The position numbers and the translations under genes were made by a program. Of a stretch of DNA of 64,000 bases, positions 7,239-14,884 are shown one piece after another. Within the stretch, counting starts at the first letter, position 1. Every line of letters begins with the position of its first letter. The DNA is from Pseudidiomarina atlantica (GTDB taxonomy: Bacteria > Pseudomonadota > Gammaproteobacteria > Enterobacterales > Alteromonadaceae), in assembly GCF_000753735.1 (NCBI RefSeq), contig NZ_JPIN01000002.1, forward strand, positions 62,001 through 126,000, written 5' to 3'. A model generated the notes under the pieces. It did not search any database. It was not told the DNA's origin and saw only the letters and a program-made list of their open reading frames with translations.

Positions 7239-7799
7239 ATGGAAGCTTTTCTTACATCAACAGTAGCTGTGGCAATTGCCGAAGTGGGTGATAAAACCCA
7301 GCTTTTGAGTTTATTGCTGGTTGCGCGTTACCGGCAAAAGTGGCCCATCATCGTTGGTATTATTGCCGCGACACTGATCAATCATTTCATCTCTGCTTGG
7401 TTTGGTAACTGGTTTGCTGACTGGCTTCCTGAGCAATATGCCGGCATCATCATTGCCCTGAGCTTTATCCTGATTGGCCTCTGGGTGCTGGTGCCCGATA
7501 AAATTGATGACGACGAAGCCGAATGTTCGTGTTACGGCGCTTTGTGTGCCACTTTTATTTTATTTTTCCTTGCTGAAATTGGCGATAAAACCCAAGTTGC
7601 CACCATTGTCTTAGGCGCTCAGTACGCAAGCGTATTCTGGGTGACTATGGGCACCACGCTCGGCATGTTGATTGCGAATGTTCCTGTGGTACTGTTAGGT
7701 GAAAAGCTGATGCGCAAAGTGCCGTTGAACTTGGTACGTTATATCGCCGCAGCGGTGTTTATCCTTATTGGTATTGCAACGCTATGGTGGCAAGCATGA
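7239..7799 (+). CDS. mneA: UPF0016/GDT1 (TMEM165) family manganese exporter
   Basis: GDT1/UPF0016 proteins are cation/Ca2+-exchanger superfamily membrane proteins; the bacterial MneA members export Mn2+. The 186-residue product is an internal duplication: each half of about three transmembrane helices carries the signature E-x-G-D-K-T, at AEVGDKTQ (about 13-20) and AEIGDKTQ (about 112-119). The halves are joined by a cytoplasmic acidic loop (KIDDDEAE). The ATG at 7239 is preceded by GGAG and lies just after a yybP-ykoY riboswitch, so expression should rise with Mn2+. It overlaps the next gene by ATGA (7796-7799), which implies translational coupling. The symbol is taken from the Vibrio homologue and is less certain than the family. 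Confidence 0.85.
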   Translation: MEAFLTSTVAVAIAEVGDKTQLLSLLLVARYRQKWPIIVGIIAATLINHFISAWFGNWFADWLPEQYAGIIIALSFILIGLWVLVPDKIDDDEAECSCYGALCATFILFFLAEIGDKTQVATIVLGAQYASVFWVTMGTTLGMLIANVPVVLLGEKLMRKVPLNLVRYIAAAVFILIGIATLWWQA

Positions 7800-8308
7800 A
7801 GGTAATAACAACAACAGCAGCGCTGACGCTGCGAGAAGTAATCTTGGATGACGCGCAGTTCATACATGAACTCTATTGCGGCGACGACTTCCGCCGCAAT
7901 ATTGGTGACCGTGGTATTGTGACCCTTGAAGATGCCAAGCGGTACATCAACCAAAACCTGCGTGGTAGCTACTTGGAACATGGTTTCGGATTATGGGTCA
8001 TCGAAGTTAATGGTGAACTTGCTGGGGTGTGTGGCTTGGTCAAACGTGATTACCTCGCCAGCCCAGATATTGGCTTTGCCTTATTGCCGCGTTTTTACGG
8101 CCAAGGTATTGCGCGTCAAGCTGCGCTAGCAACCCTTGATTATGCGGCTCAGCATTTACAGCTGCGACAATTGTTGGCAATCACGAGTAAAGCCAATACT
8201 GCAAGTCAGCGCTTACTGACCGCGATAGGGTTTCAACCCACGGATGCGGTTACAGAACCTCAATCTGGCGAGCAACTAACCACGTTTATTTGGTCCCCTC
8301 AAGCCTAG
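7796..8308 (+). CDS. GNAT family N-acetyltransferase (RimJ/RimL-like)
   Basis: The 170-residue product is a GNAT-fold acetyltransferase of the RimJ/RimL-like Acetyltransf_3 type, which uses acetyl-CoA to acetylate an amine, often a protein N-terminus or a small molecule. Visible are the central strand GLWVIEVNGELAGVCGLV (about 62-79), the substrate-side strand SPDIGFALLPRFYGQGIARQA with the CoA loop R/Q-x-x-G-x-A (Y-G-Q-G-I-A, about 98-104), and the C-terminal TSKANTASQRLLTAIGF (about 126-142). It starts within the stop of the Mn exporter (ATGA), so it is probably co-expressed under the riboswitch. The substrate is unknown. Confidence 0.8.
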   Translation: MKVITTTAALTLREVILDDAQFIHELYCGDDFRRNIGDRGIVTLEDAKRYINQNLRGSYLEHGFGLWVIEVNGELAGVCGLVKRDYLASPDIGFALLPRFYGQGIARQAALATLDYAAQHLQLRQLLAITSKANTASQRLLTAIGFQPTDAVTEPQSGEQLTTFIWSPQA

Positions 8309-8321
8309 GTACAGGAGTTTC

Positions 8322-9008
8322 ATGACCTTACACAATTACGATTGGCTACTGTTCGATGCTGACGAGACGCTCTTCTCATTTGATGCATTTGTGGGCTTAC
8401 AGCACATGTTCCAAGCTTATGGGGTAACCTTTCAAGCGCACGACTACAGCGAGTACCAAGCGCTTAATAAACCGCTATGGGATGCTTATCAAGCAGGGCA
8501 AATTGACGCGAAAAGCTTGCAGCGACAGCGTTTTGCGCAATGGGCAGCTAAGCTTGAGGTCAGTGCCGACGAACTGAACTCCGCATTCCTAACCGCGATG
8601 GCACACATCTGTAAACCGTTAGAGGGCGCACGCGAACTCTTGGAACAAGCGCGTACTGCGGCGAAAGTGGGAATTGTCACCAATGGTTTTACTGAGTTGC
8701 AAGAGGCCCGACTACAGCAAACTGGTTTACGTGACTTGGTTGATTTGGTTGTTATTTCTGAGCAAGTTGGAGTAGCGAAACCAGATCCACGGATTTTTGA
8801 CCATGCCTTGCAAAAAATGCAGCAAAGTGCGCGTGAACGGGTGTTGATGACTGGTGACAACCCACATTCGGATGTGCTCGGTGCACAACGCAGTGGGCTA
8901 CACGCGTGTTGGCTCAATCGGCATGCTGAATCCTTTCCACTTGCCGAACCACCGCACTACACGGTGACCTCTTTACCTGAACTGCAAGCGGTGTTAACCG
9001 AGGTTTGA
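8322..9008 (+). CDS. yjjG: YjjG-type HAD 5'-nucleotidase (pyrimidine nucleotidase)
   Basis: YjjG is a cytoplasmic HAD-superfamily house-cleaning phosphatase that dephosphorylates non-canonical and deoxypyrimidine monophosphates. The 228-residue product carries HAD motif I as FDADETL (residues 11-17; the first Asp is the nucleophile), motif II at GIVTNGFTELQ (about 107-117), motif III Lys in VGVAKPDPRIF (about 145-155) and motif IV MTGDNPHSDVLGA (about 172-184). An alpha-helical cap lies between motifs I and II. It follows the GNAT gene by 13 bases with a good ribosome site (AGGAG), so it is likely the third gene of the riboswitch transcript. Its end overlaps the convergent C26 gene by 15 bases. 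Confidence 0.87.
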   Translation: MTLHNYDWLLFDADETLFSFDAFVGLQHMFQAYGVTFQAHDYSEYQALNKPLWDAYQAGQIDAKSLQRQRFAQWAAKLEVSADELNSAFLTAMAHICKPLEGARELLEQARTAAKVGIVTNGFTELQEARLQQTGLRDLVDLVVISEQVGVAKPDPRIFDHALQKMQQSARERVLMTGDNPHSDVLGAQRSGLHACWLNRHAESFPLAEPPHYTVTSLPELQAVLTEV

Positions 9009-9680
9009 CGAGCGCTTCGCAGCTTTCACCAACCAGCGAAAAATACGGAGTTCGCTGGACACATAAAACAAGTACTCGGGGTGCCACTGAACTCCCAATA
9101 GTTGATGTTCGCCAGTACTTTCAATAGCTTGTGGAATATCATCTAGGTCGTGCGCGACGATTTTCAAATCGCGGCCTACATCATGCACTGCTTGATGATG
9201 TAAGCTGTTGACCCGCAGCTTGGGCTTATCGAGGAGATCACGCAACTTGCTCTCAGCGGCAATAAAGACTTGCTTGGTCGGAAGTAATCCCGGTCGATTG
9301 TAAGTTTTTTTGCGTAGATGCCGGATGTCATCGTAAAGATTACCCCCATGCACGACGTTGATTAACTGCGCACCACGGCAAATACCCAGCATCGGCACGT
9401 TATCGCGAAGAGCTTTTTTGATCCAACGAATTTCTAGATCGTCACGTTCAGGATCATGCTTGACCTTGCCTGACAAAGTACCGCCGTAATGCTCTGGTGA
9501 AATATCGCTACCACCACCGATGACCATACCGTCGAGGGGTAATCCGGAAGGTCGGTGATGGACACTGATGCGTTCTACTTCAGCACCGCATAACCATAAT
9601 GCGAAGCGCGTACACCACCAACTCGGCGACCACTTCTTACCAGCGCCGGTAACGCCTATCCGAGGTTTTCGTTGAGCCAT
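8994..9680 (-). CDS. Peptidase C26 / class I glutamine amidotransferase-like hydrolase
   Basis: The 228-residue product belongs to the C26 family (gamma-glutamyl hydrolases such as PuuD). The nucleophile Cys lies in LGICRGAQLIN (about residue 98), and the His-Glu pair in GVQWHPEYL (about 198-206); DGMVIGGGSDISP (about 50-62) is the usual oxyanion-region motif. The triad looks complete. The ATG at 9680 (MAQRKPRIGVTG) is within the 3' end of the upstream amidoligase gene (25-base overlap), which implies coupled translation. Proteins of this family paired with amidoligases have been proposed to supply ammonia or to cleave gamma-glutamyl or isopeptide bonds made by the ligase. The actual substrate is unknown. 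It does not sit among putrescine-degradation genes, so PuuD function is unlikely. Confidence 0.82.
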   Translation of the reverse strand: MAQRKPRIGVTGAGKKWSPSWWCTRFALWLCGAEVERISVHHRPSGLPLDGMVIGGGSDISPEHYGGTLSGKVKHDPERDDLEIRWIKKALRDNVPMLGICRGAQLINVVHGGNLYDDIRHLRKKTYNRPGLLPTKQVFIAAESKLRDLLDKPKLRVNSLHHQAVHDVGRDLKIVAHDLDDIPQAIESTGEHQLLGVQWHPEYLFYVSSELRIFRWLVKAAKRSSNLG

Positions 9681-10627
9681 GTATCTACCTTGGTGATCCA
9701 GGGTTGTCGCGCGACTCCGAGTACCGGCCGGTCGGCTGCTTGAAAGGCCTGCGCTAACTCTTGCAGTGCTCTCGGTCGACTTGCGAGCTGTTCGACTTGG
9801 CACCAAATCTGCCAGTCAGTTTGCAGCGACCAGTTGGGCTCATTGATGCGACAATTCGGTAATCGATAATGCAGTGTCGGGCGCGCTTTAATTTTGCTGT
9901 CATCTAATTCAGCGCGCACCCGCTCCGCGTCAAGTTCGGCAAACAGTGGCAACATATCCAAAGCGCGGTTACGGGTTGGGTTAGCTGCCAAATAGTCATC
10001 GATCAACTGTTCGAGCGTCACTTCGTCATACGCCACTAACTGGCGCACATAGCTCTCAGGATACAAGTCAATATAGGGGCTGACGCGCCGTGTTTTATCG
10101 ACATCGTGGGCGCGAACGAGCCACCATTGCAGCAACGCATAGGCCTGCATGTAATGCAAGATTGTAGTCGGCTCATGATCGGGCAGCTCCGGGTTGATAT
10201 GGGTGCCGTAAGCCGCAATAAAAGACTCATCGGTCCCTTGGGCACCGGCGTCACGTAACGCAACAATGAGCTCACCGAGTTTATCGAGGTCGTCCATCGC
10301 GAGTGGTGGTGAAACGACTTCAATCGGCACCACATAACTCGCGGCTTGGCTGAGCGAATCGAGCCATGCCTCAGCGTTAGCATGCTCACCTTGGTCGGCG
10401 GCGAGTTGTTGTAAAAACTGCCAGTCGATTTCAATTTTAAAATCGCCGCGCGGGCTTTCGACTTGCCAACGTGCCGGAGATTTCGCATAGGGTGAGCCAC
10501 CAAAAACCCGTGCGACAGCCTCAGCTGCGGTAGCGACATCAATACCGGAAAATTCAAACTCGAAACCAACGCGACGTACTTCACCCGAAGCTTTTTGCAG
10601 ACGCGGAGGACGTGCAAAACTTGGCAT
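9656..10627 (-). CDS. Amidoligase family protein (COOH-NH2 ligase, glutamine-synthetase fold)
   Basis: The 323-residue product matches the amidoligase family (PF12224), predicted ATP-dependent ligases related to glutamine synthetase and gamma-glutamylcysteine synthetase that join a carboxyl and an amine. Expected metal and ATP-binding acidic motifs are visible: GFEFEF (E23, E25), FKIEID (about 68-73), VPIEVVSPPL (about 100-109) and GTHINPEL (about 142-149), followed by a Trp/Tyr-rich region and SPYIDLYPESY. I start at the ATG at 10627 (MPSFARPP); an upstream GTG-type start at 10660 is possible. It overlaps the C26 hydrolase gene downstream, forming a two-gene unit. No experimentally defined product is known to me for this pair. 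The stretch before it (10628-10758) shows no obvious operator. Confidence 0.83.
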   Translation of the reverse strand: MPSFARPPRLQKASGEVRRVGFEFEFSGIDVATAAEAVARVFGGSPYAKSPARWQVESPRGDFKIEIDWQFLQQLAADQGEHANAEAWLDSLSQAASYVVPIEVVSPPLAMDDLDKLGELIVALRDAGAQGTDESFIAAYGTHINPELPDHEPTTILHYMQAYALLQWWLVRAHDVDKTRRVSPYIDLYPESYVRQLVAYDEVTLEQLIDDYLAANPTRNRALDMLPLFAELDAERVRAELDDSKIKARPTLHYRLPNCRINEPNWSLQTDWQIWCQVEQLASRPRALQELAQAFQAADRPVLGVARQPWITKVDTWLNENLG

Positions 10628-10758
10628 ACTAGCCCCTTGTTTTCGCCTATGAGCAACCACTCTACCCTACCACGCGCAAATTTGTTTAGAAATCAGCAAT
10701 AAAACGCGGTAACTTAGGCACCAAGCATAACAATAACATCACAATCAAAGGATACCAT

Positions 10759-11256
10759 GTGAACCATTTAACCGCGGCCACTCTTTTCTCTGTCTTGTTA
10801 ACTGCAGCACCAGCAACTGCGCAAATCGGCGATGACGAAGTCACTTACGATGTGCGCGTCAAAGAAGCACTTGATGCAGTGGGTCTGAATTACGAGATTG
10901 ATGAGGATAATGACTTTAAACTGGTGATCGAATTTGACGATGACCGCTCGCATGTCGTTTATGTCAGTAGCGAAACCTACCGTCTTGAAGATCTGGAGAT
11001 TCGTGAAGTATGGTCCGTCGGTCACTTGCAGAAGATGCCATTTGATCGCCAGCTCGGTGAAGATTTTCTGCTACGCAGCGCGCAAGTACGCTTAGGCGGC
11101 TGGGAATTGCAGCAGTGGGGCGACGATTATGTGGCGATTTTCCGGGCCCAAATGTCCGCGCAGTCGACCGGTGATGCGCTCTATACTGCTATTAGTGCAG
11201 TGGCCGCAACCGCTGACGAAGTTGAAGAAGAACTGGTGGGCACCGACGAACTCTAA
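10759..11256 (+). CDS. Exported protein, possibly YbjN-like fold
   Basis: I do not recognise a named family with confidence. The 165-residue product starts at a GTG (10759) preceded by AAAGGA (10747-10752). Residues 1-21 form a signal-peptide-like hydrophobic segment ending ATA-Q, though it lacks positive charges at the N-terminus. The rest is acidic and alternates strand and helix (VKEALDAVGLNY, FKLVIEFDDDR, HVVYVSSETYR), which resembles the YbjN sensory-transduction fold. The start GTG overlaps an out-of-frame ATG followed directly by TGA (10757-10762). It is divergent from the amidoligase gene and followed by a small lipoprotein gene 30 bases on, probably in one transcript. Expected location is the periplasm. 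Confidence 0.6.
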   Translation: MNHLTAATLFSVLLTAAPATAQIGDDEVTYDVRVKEALDAVGLNYEIDEDNDFKLVIEFDDDRSHVVYVSSETYRLEDLEIREVWSVGHLQKMPFDRQLGEDFLLRSAQVRLGGWELQQWGDDYVAIFRAQMSAQSTGDALYTAISAVAATADEVEEELVGTDEL

Positions 11257-11286
11257 TCTGCCGTATGGCAACCTAAGGAAACCACA

Positions 11287-11607
11287 ATGAAAAAATTAAC
11301 TACCTTTGCCGTGCTTGCCTGTTTGGCGCTCGGTCTCACCGCGTGTTCAACAGCAACACCTGAAGAACAAGCGCTGCAGGCGATGAGCGAATTTGCCAAT
11401 GAGCTAGAAAGCTTGGCACAGCAGGACAAAATCTGCGAGTCAGAAGTCACTGCGGTGAGCGAAGCTTTCGAAGCCAAACTGCCCGCCGAAGACAGCAATG
11501 TCGAAACCGATATGACTGCCGAGCAACAAGAGCAACTTGAGAGTCTCACCATGCGCATCGCTCAATCGATGTTTGGCATGATGATGAAAGTCGATAGCGG
11601 TTGTTAA
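11287..11607 (+). CDS. Small lipoprotein, unknown function
   Basis: The 106-residue product starts with a lipoprotein signal peptide: MKKL, a hydrophobic core and the lipobox LTAC with Cys at residue 20, followed by STATPEEQ. The mature part is mainly helical and rich in Glu, Gln and Met, with two further cysteines (KICES and the terminal Cys), which could form a disulfide. Residue 2 after the lipid Cys is Ser, which favours the outer membrane. I do not recognise a family. It follows the exported protein gene by 30 bases with a consensus ribosome site (AAGGAAA). Confidence 0.65.
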   Translation: MKKLTTFAVLACLALGLTACSTATPEEQALQAMSEFANELESLAQQDKICESEVTAVSEAFEAKLPAEDSNVETDMTAEQQEQLESLTMRIAQSMFGMMMKVDSGC

Positions 11608-11721
11608 TCAACCGCTTTGGCAAAAAAACTTTACTCTACCTAGATCCTCCCACAGCGATGTTAAGTACTATACTCAGAATTTGAGGAAGCACTTTCATCA
11701 CCTCATCTGGGGAGTTTTTAT

Positions 11722-12549
11722 ATGAAAAAATCTACTGGCTTATTGTTGGCGCTTGCGCTCAATGGACTTGCTATTCCAGCCGTATTTGCGCAGGAAGAGC
11801 AAATTGAGTTAGTGCCTTTACCTTCGATCGATGACTTTACCCGCGGTGAGGACGGCTGGGCCTTCGCACTCGGCGCCGGTATTGAATATGAAGCAGCTTA
11901 CGAGGGTTCGGACGAGTTTGGTTTTGAGCCAGATCCTGCGGGTGGCATTCAATGGCGCAGTGGTGACAATATTTTCTACTTTGCTGGCGAAGCTATTGGT
12001 TGGCGCGGCTTGCGCGATGATGTCTGGTTACTTGAGGCCACCATCGGCTTTGAGGAAGGGCGCGAAGAAGGTGATTCGGATGACGGCTACTTGGATGGAC
12101 TTGGCGATTCGGACGAAGGTACTGAGTTGGTCCTTCAAGCGCGTCGTGCCTTCGATGCTGACTGGCGCTACTGGCTAGACGGCCGTGTGGTTACGGGAGA
12201 AAACGGTAACCTTGGTATCTTCGGGGTTGGCACCCGCTTTGGTGCGCAACAAGACGGTAGTGGTTCTGAGCTTGCGCTGGTTGCGGTGTATCACGATAGC
12301 GAGCTGGCCAACAAAGACTTTGGCATTACGGCAGAGCAAGCAGTGGCCTCTGGTTTGGCCGAGACCAACATGAGTGGTGGCTTCCGCTCGGTAGGCGTGC
12401 ACTACAACTATAAAAAGTATATCAACGACAACTGGCGCATTTACGTCGAAGCGCTCTACGAGCACTACAGCAGCGACGTGCAAGACAGTCCAATTGCGCG
12501 TAGCGATTACGAAGCAGAACTAGGTATCGGCTTTATTTACGTGTTCTAA
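11722..12549 (+). CDS. MipA/OmpV family outer-membrane protein
   Basis: The 275-residue product carries a Sec signal peptide (MKK, hydrophobic core, cleavage after VFA at about residue 23) and a beta-barrel pattern of alternating hydrophobic residues with aromatic belts, ending in the outer-membrane type C-terminus GIGFIYVF (terminal Phe). The N-terminal part GEDGWAFALGAGIEYE...YEGSDEF and the end motif match the MipA/OmpV family; MipA is a scaffold for murein enzymes in E. coli, while OmpV members are porin-like. Strongly acidic loops (EEGREEGDSDDGY) are common in marine bacteria. A ribosome site GGGGAG precedes the ATG. It ends 30 bases inside the convergent yhiN gene. Function here is not determined. 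Confidence 0.8.
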   Translation: MKKSTGLLLALALNGLAIPAVFAQEEQIELVPLPSIDDFTRGEDGWAFALGAGIEYEAAYEGSDEFGFEPDPAGGIQWRSGDNIFYFAGEAIGWRGLRDDVWLLEATIGFEEGREEGDSDDGYLDGLGDSDEGTELVLQARRAFDADWRYWLDGRVVTGENGNLGIFGVGTRFGAQQDGSGSELALVAVYHDSELANKDFGITAEQAVASGLAETNMSGGFRSVGVHYNYKKYINDNWRIYVEALYEHYSSDVQDSPIARSDYEAELGIGFIYVF

Positions 12550-13752
12550 CTTGCTTTCAGCAGCATTGCTCAGTGCTTGCGCGCAGGCGTAAGCACTGGC
12601 CCACGCCCATTGAAAGTTGTAGCCACCAAGCCAACCAGTCACATCGACCACTTCACCGATAAAGTACAACCCAGCTTGTTTTTGACTCGCCATGGTTTTC
12701 GAGCTGAGTTCGGTAGTGTCAACGCCCCCTAGTGTCACTTCCGCCGTGCGATAGCCTTCAGTGCCATTTGGCTGCACCGGCCATGCTGAGAGCGTTTCGG
12801 CGATGTCATCGAATAGTGCATTACTGCAGTCAGCGAGCTTTTTGTCAGGCCACTGCTGGGTTGCCACTAAAGCGTTGGCGAAGCGTTTCGGCAGCCATTG
12901 CTGCAATGCGGTATGCAAACCAAGTTTGGGGCGTTCTTGGCGTAAGCTTTGAAGTTCGTCGCGCACTTGAACTTCGGGGAGTAAATCAACCTTAAACTGT
13001 TCACCCGGCAACCAGTAGGATGATAGCTGCAGCATCGCTGGGCCACTTAGTCCCCGATGGGTGAAGAGCATGGCTTCTTTAAAACTGGCGCGCGCGTTAC
13101 TCGCCACCACATCCACCGCTAGCCCCGAGAGCTCGCTGTAAGCTTGTTTATCGTGATCATGCAGGGTAAAGGGCACCAGTCCGGCGCGCACTGGCAAAAC
13201 AGTATGGCCGAACTGCTCCGCGATTTGATAGCCCAGTGGTGTGGCACCGAGCTTCGGCATCGACAAACCACCACAAGCAACGACGAGTTGCGGCGCCTGT
13301 AACGGCCCCTGCGACGTTGTTAGCTGATAGACCTGCCCATCGTATTCAAGCTGTTGAATCTCGGTGCGTAGCTGTACTCGTGCGCCGTACTGGCTGCATT
13401 CATCAAGCAGCATGCGGACGATCTGCTTGGCGGAGTCATCGCAAAACAGCTGTCCGAGGGTTTTCTCGTGATAGGCAATGCCGTGTTTCTCGACCAGCGC
13501 GATAAAGTCCCACTGGGTATAGCGACTGAGTGCCGATTTACAAAAATGTGGATTACTCGACAAATAATTTTCAGGGCTGGCGTAAAGGTTGGTGAAATTA
13601 CAGCGACCGCCACCAGAAATAAGAATTTTTTTGCCCGCTTGCTTGGCGTGGTCAACGACGATGACCTTCAGGCCGCGCGCCGCAGCCTGCCAAGCACAAT
13701 GCAAGCCGGCGGCACCGGCACCAATGATGATGACATCGAACGCTTGGCTCAT
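12520..13752 (-). CDS. YhiN/HI0933 family FAD-dependent oxidoreductase
   Basis: The 410-residue product is a flavoprotein of the HI0933/YhiN (BaiN-like) family. It has an N-terminal dinucleotide-binding motif VIIIGAGAAGLHCAWQAA (about 6-23), the family motif KKILISGGGRCNFTN (about 40-54) and the C-terminal FAD motif GLYFIGEVVDVTGWLGGYNFQWAWASA, seen in segments GEVVDVTGWLGG and NFQWAWASA (about 365-395). The ATG at 13752 (MSQAFDV) is where homology begins and overlaps the rsmJ stop by 4 bases. It is the last gene of the aroK-aroB-dam-elaA-rsmJ run. The physiological substrate is unknown for this family in E. coli. Confidence 0.83.
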   Translation of the reverse strand: MSQAFDVIIIGAGAAGLHCAWQAAARGLKVIVVDHAKQAGKKILISGGGRCNFTNLYASPENYLSSNPHFCKSALSRYTQWDFIALVEKHGIAYHEKTLGQLFCDDSAKQIVRMLLDECSQYGARVQLRTEIQQLEYDGQVYQLTTSQGPLQAPQLVVACGGLSMPKLGATPLGYQIAEQFGHTVLPVRAGLVPFTLHDHDKQAYSELSGLAVDVVASNARASFKEAMLFTHRGLSGPAMLQLSSYWLPGEQFKVDLLPEVQVRDELQSLRQERPKLGLHTALQQWLPKRFANALVATQQWPDKKLADCSNALFDDIAETLSAWPVQPNGTEGYRTAEVTLGGVDTTELSSKTMASQKQAGLYFIGEVVDVTGWLGGYNFQWAWASAYACAQALSNAAESKLEHVNKADT

Positions 13753-14429
13753 GACTGCACTCTCGCAGCATCGACGCCATCGGCACATAAATAAACATCA
13801 AAGCGATGCTTCTTACTGACGATTTGATGGTCTGGCTTACGCTGCGCCAAAAAATCCGCATGTTGTGGACGTTTCACTGCCACCCGCTGACGGGCAATGC
13901 GCAGTGCAGGCGCGAGCAGTTCATCGGCATCTAAGTCGGCACCGACCAACTGTTGGAACATTTGCATATCTTTTTTAACTGCGGCTTTTTGCTTGCGATC
14001 ACCTTTTGGGTACATCGGGTCGAGATACACCACATCAAAGCTTTTGGCTGGCGCTTGGGCCAGTTCTGCAAATTCAGCTAAGCGCAACTGTTCAGTAAAT
14101 TCGGGGGCTTGCGTATACAAGCGCTGTAGCGCATCGGCTAATAATTCGCGCACCATCGGCTGGCGCTCATTCAAGGTAACCTTGGCACCGAGCGAGACCA
14201 ATACCCAGGCATCGCGAGCAAGCCCAGCAGTGGCGTCTAACAGCGTGAGATTTTTATGCTTGTGCAGGCCGCAGGCGCGGGCAATGGCTTCGTCTTTCAG
14301 GTTCGCTTGTTGACCACGAAATGCTTGCTTGCCCGCCAAAAAGTCGATAATCAAAGGTTTCATTGTGGGCTGTTCTAACCACACCAAGCCGAGTCCTGCA
14401 GGTGTTTGTTGCAAAGCAAAGGAGCTCAC
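13749..14429 (-). CDS. rsmJ: RsmJ, 16S rRNA (guanine-1516-N2)-methyltransferase
   Basis: RsmJ (YhiQ) methylates G1516 of 16S rRNA at N2 using S-adenosylmethionine. The 226-residue product shows the family features: FLAGKQAFRG (about 30-39), the SAM-binding motif LLDATAGLARDAWVL (about 63-77), and the catalytic DPMYP (about 138-142) followed by KGDRKQKAAVKKDMQ. The length is a little shorter than the E. coli protein (250), mainly at the N-terminus. It overlaps elaA upstream and yhiN downstream by 4 bases each (ATGA), so translation is coupled along this operon. Confidence 0.9.
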   Translation of the reverse strand: MSSFALQQTPAGLGLVWLEQPTMKPLIIDFLAGKQAFRGQQANLKDEAIARACGLHKHKNLTLLDATAGLARDAWVLVSLGAKVTLNERQPMVRELLADALQRLYTQAPEFTEQLRLAEFAELAQAPAKSFDVVYLDPMYPKGDRKQKAAVKKDMQMFQQLVGADLDADELLAPALRIARQRVAVKRPQHADFLAQRKPDHQIVSKKHRFDVYLCADGVDAARVQS

Positions 14430-14884
14430 GTCGAGCGCTCCATATCGACATGGGGAATGTCGTCTTCAAGGTACTCATCACTGATTTCAACAAAGCCAAA
14501 AGAGCGGTAGAAATCGCGTAAGTAGACTTGTGCCCCAAGGCGGATGGGATGCCGCGGAGCTTGCTGTTGACACCATGCGATAGCACGGCGCATGAGTTCA
14601 CGCCCGAGACCTTGGCGGCGGACTTTGCCAGCACTGATCACACGCCCGATACGGCTATAGTTCGCGGTGGCGCTGGGTAAAAACAAGCGTGCATAAGCGA
14701 CCATGTCGCCATTGGCATCGGTTGCCCATAAATGAAACGCTTGGTCATCAGCACCATCGGCGTCTTGATAGGGGCAGGTCTGCTCGACCACGAAAACCGC
14801 TTGGCGCAATTGCAATAATTGGTAAAGCTCGCGGGTGCTCAGCTCCGCAAATGACTTCAAGGTCCAGTTCAACGTTTGACTCAT
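14426..14884 (-). CDS. elaA: ElaA family GNAT acetyltransferase
   Basis: The 152-residue product is a GNAT acetyltransferase of the ElaA type. Visible are the N-terminal LYQLLQLRQAVFVVEQ (about 20-35) and CPYQDADGAD (about 37-46), both characteristic of ElaA, then the CoA-binding segment GRVISAGKVRRQGLGRELMRRA (R-R-Q-G-L-G, about 89-95) and a C-terminal part with DFYRSFGFVEIS. The substrate is not known. It is embedded between dam and rsmJ with 4-base overlaps on both sides, an unusual place for this gene. Confidence 0.87.
   Translation of the reverse strand: MSQTLNWTLKSFAELSTRELYQLLQLRQAVFVVEQTCPYQDADGADDQAFHLWATDANGDMVAYARLFLPSATANYSRIGRVISAGKVRRQGLGRELMRRAIAWCQQQAPRHPIRLGAQVYLRDFYRSFGFVEISDEYLEDDIPHVDMERST

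Noticed and set aside
8489-8917. 142-codon open frame antisense to yjjG
   Set aside because: Cysteine- and serine-rich composition typical of a reverse-frame artefact; yjjG on the plus strand has all HAD motifs.
13320-13655. Minus-strand open frame inside yhiN in another frame
   Set aside because: Shadow of the flavoprotein gene, whose FAD motifs are read in the other frame.
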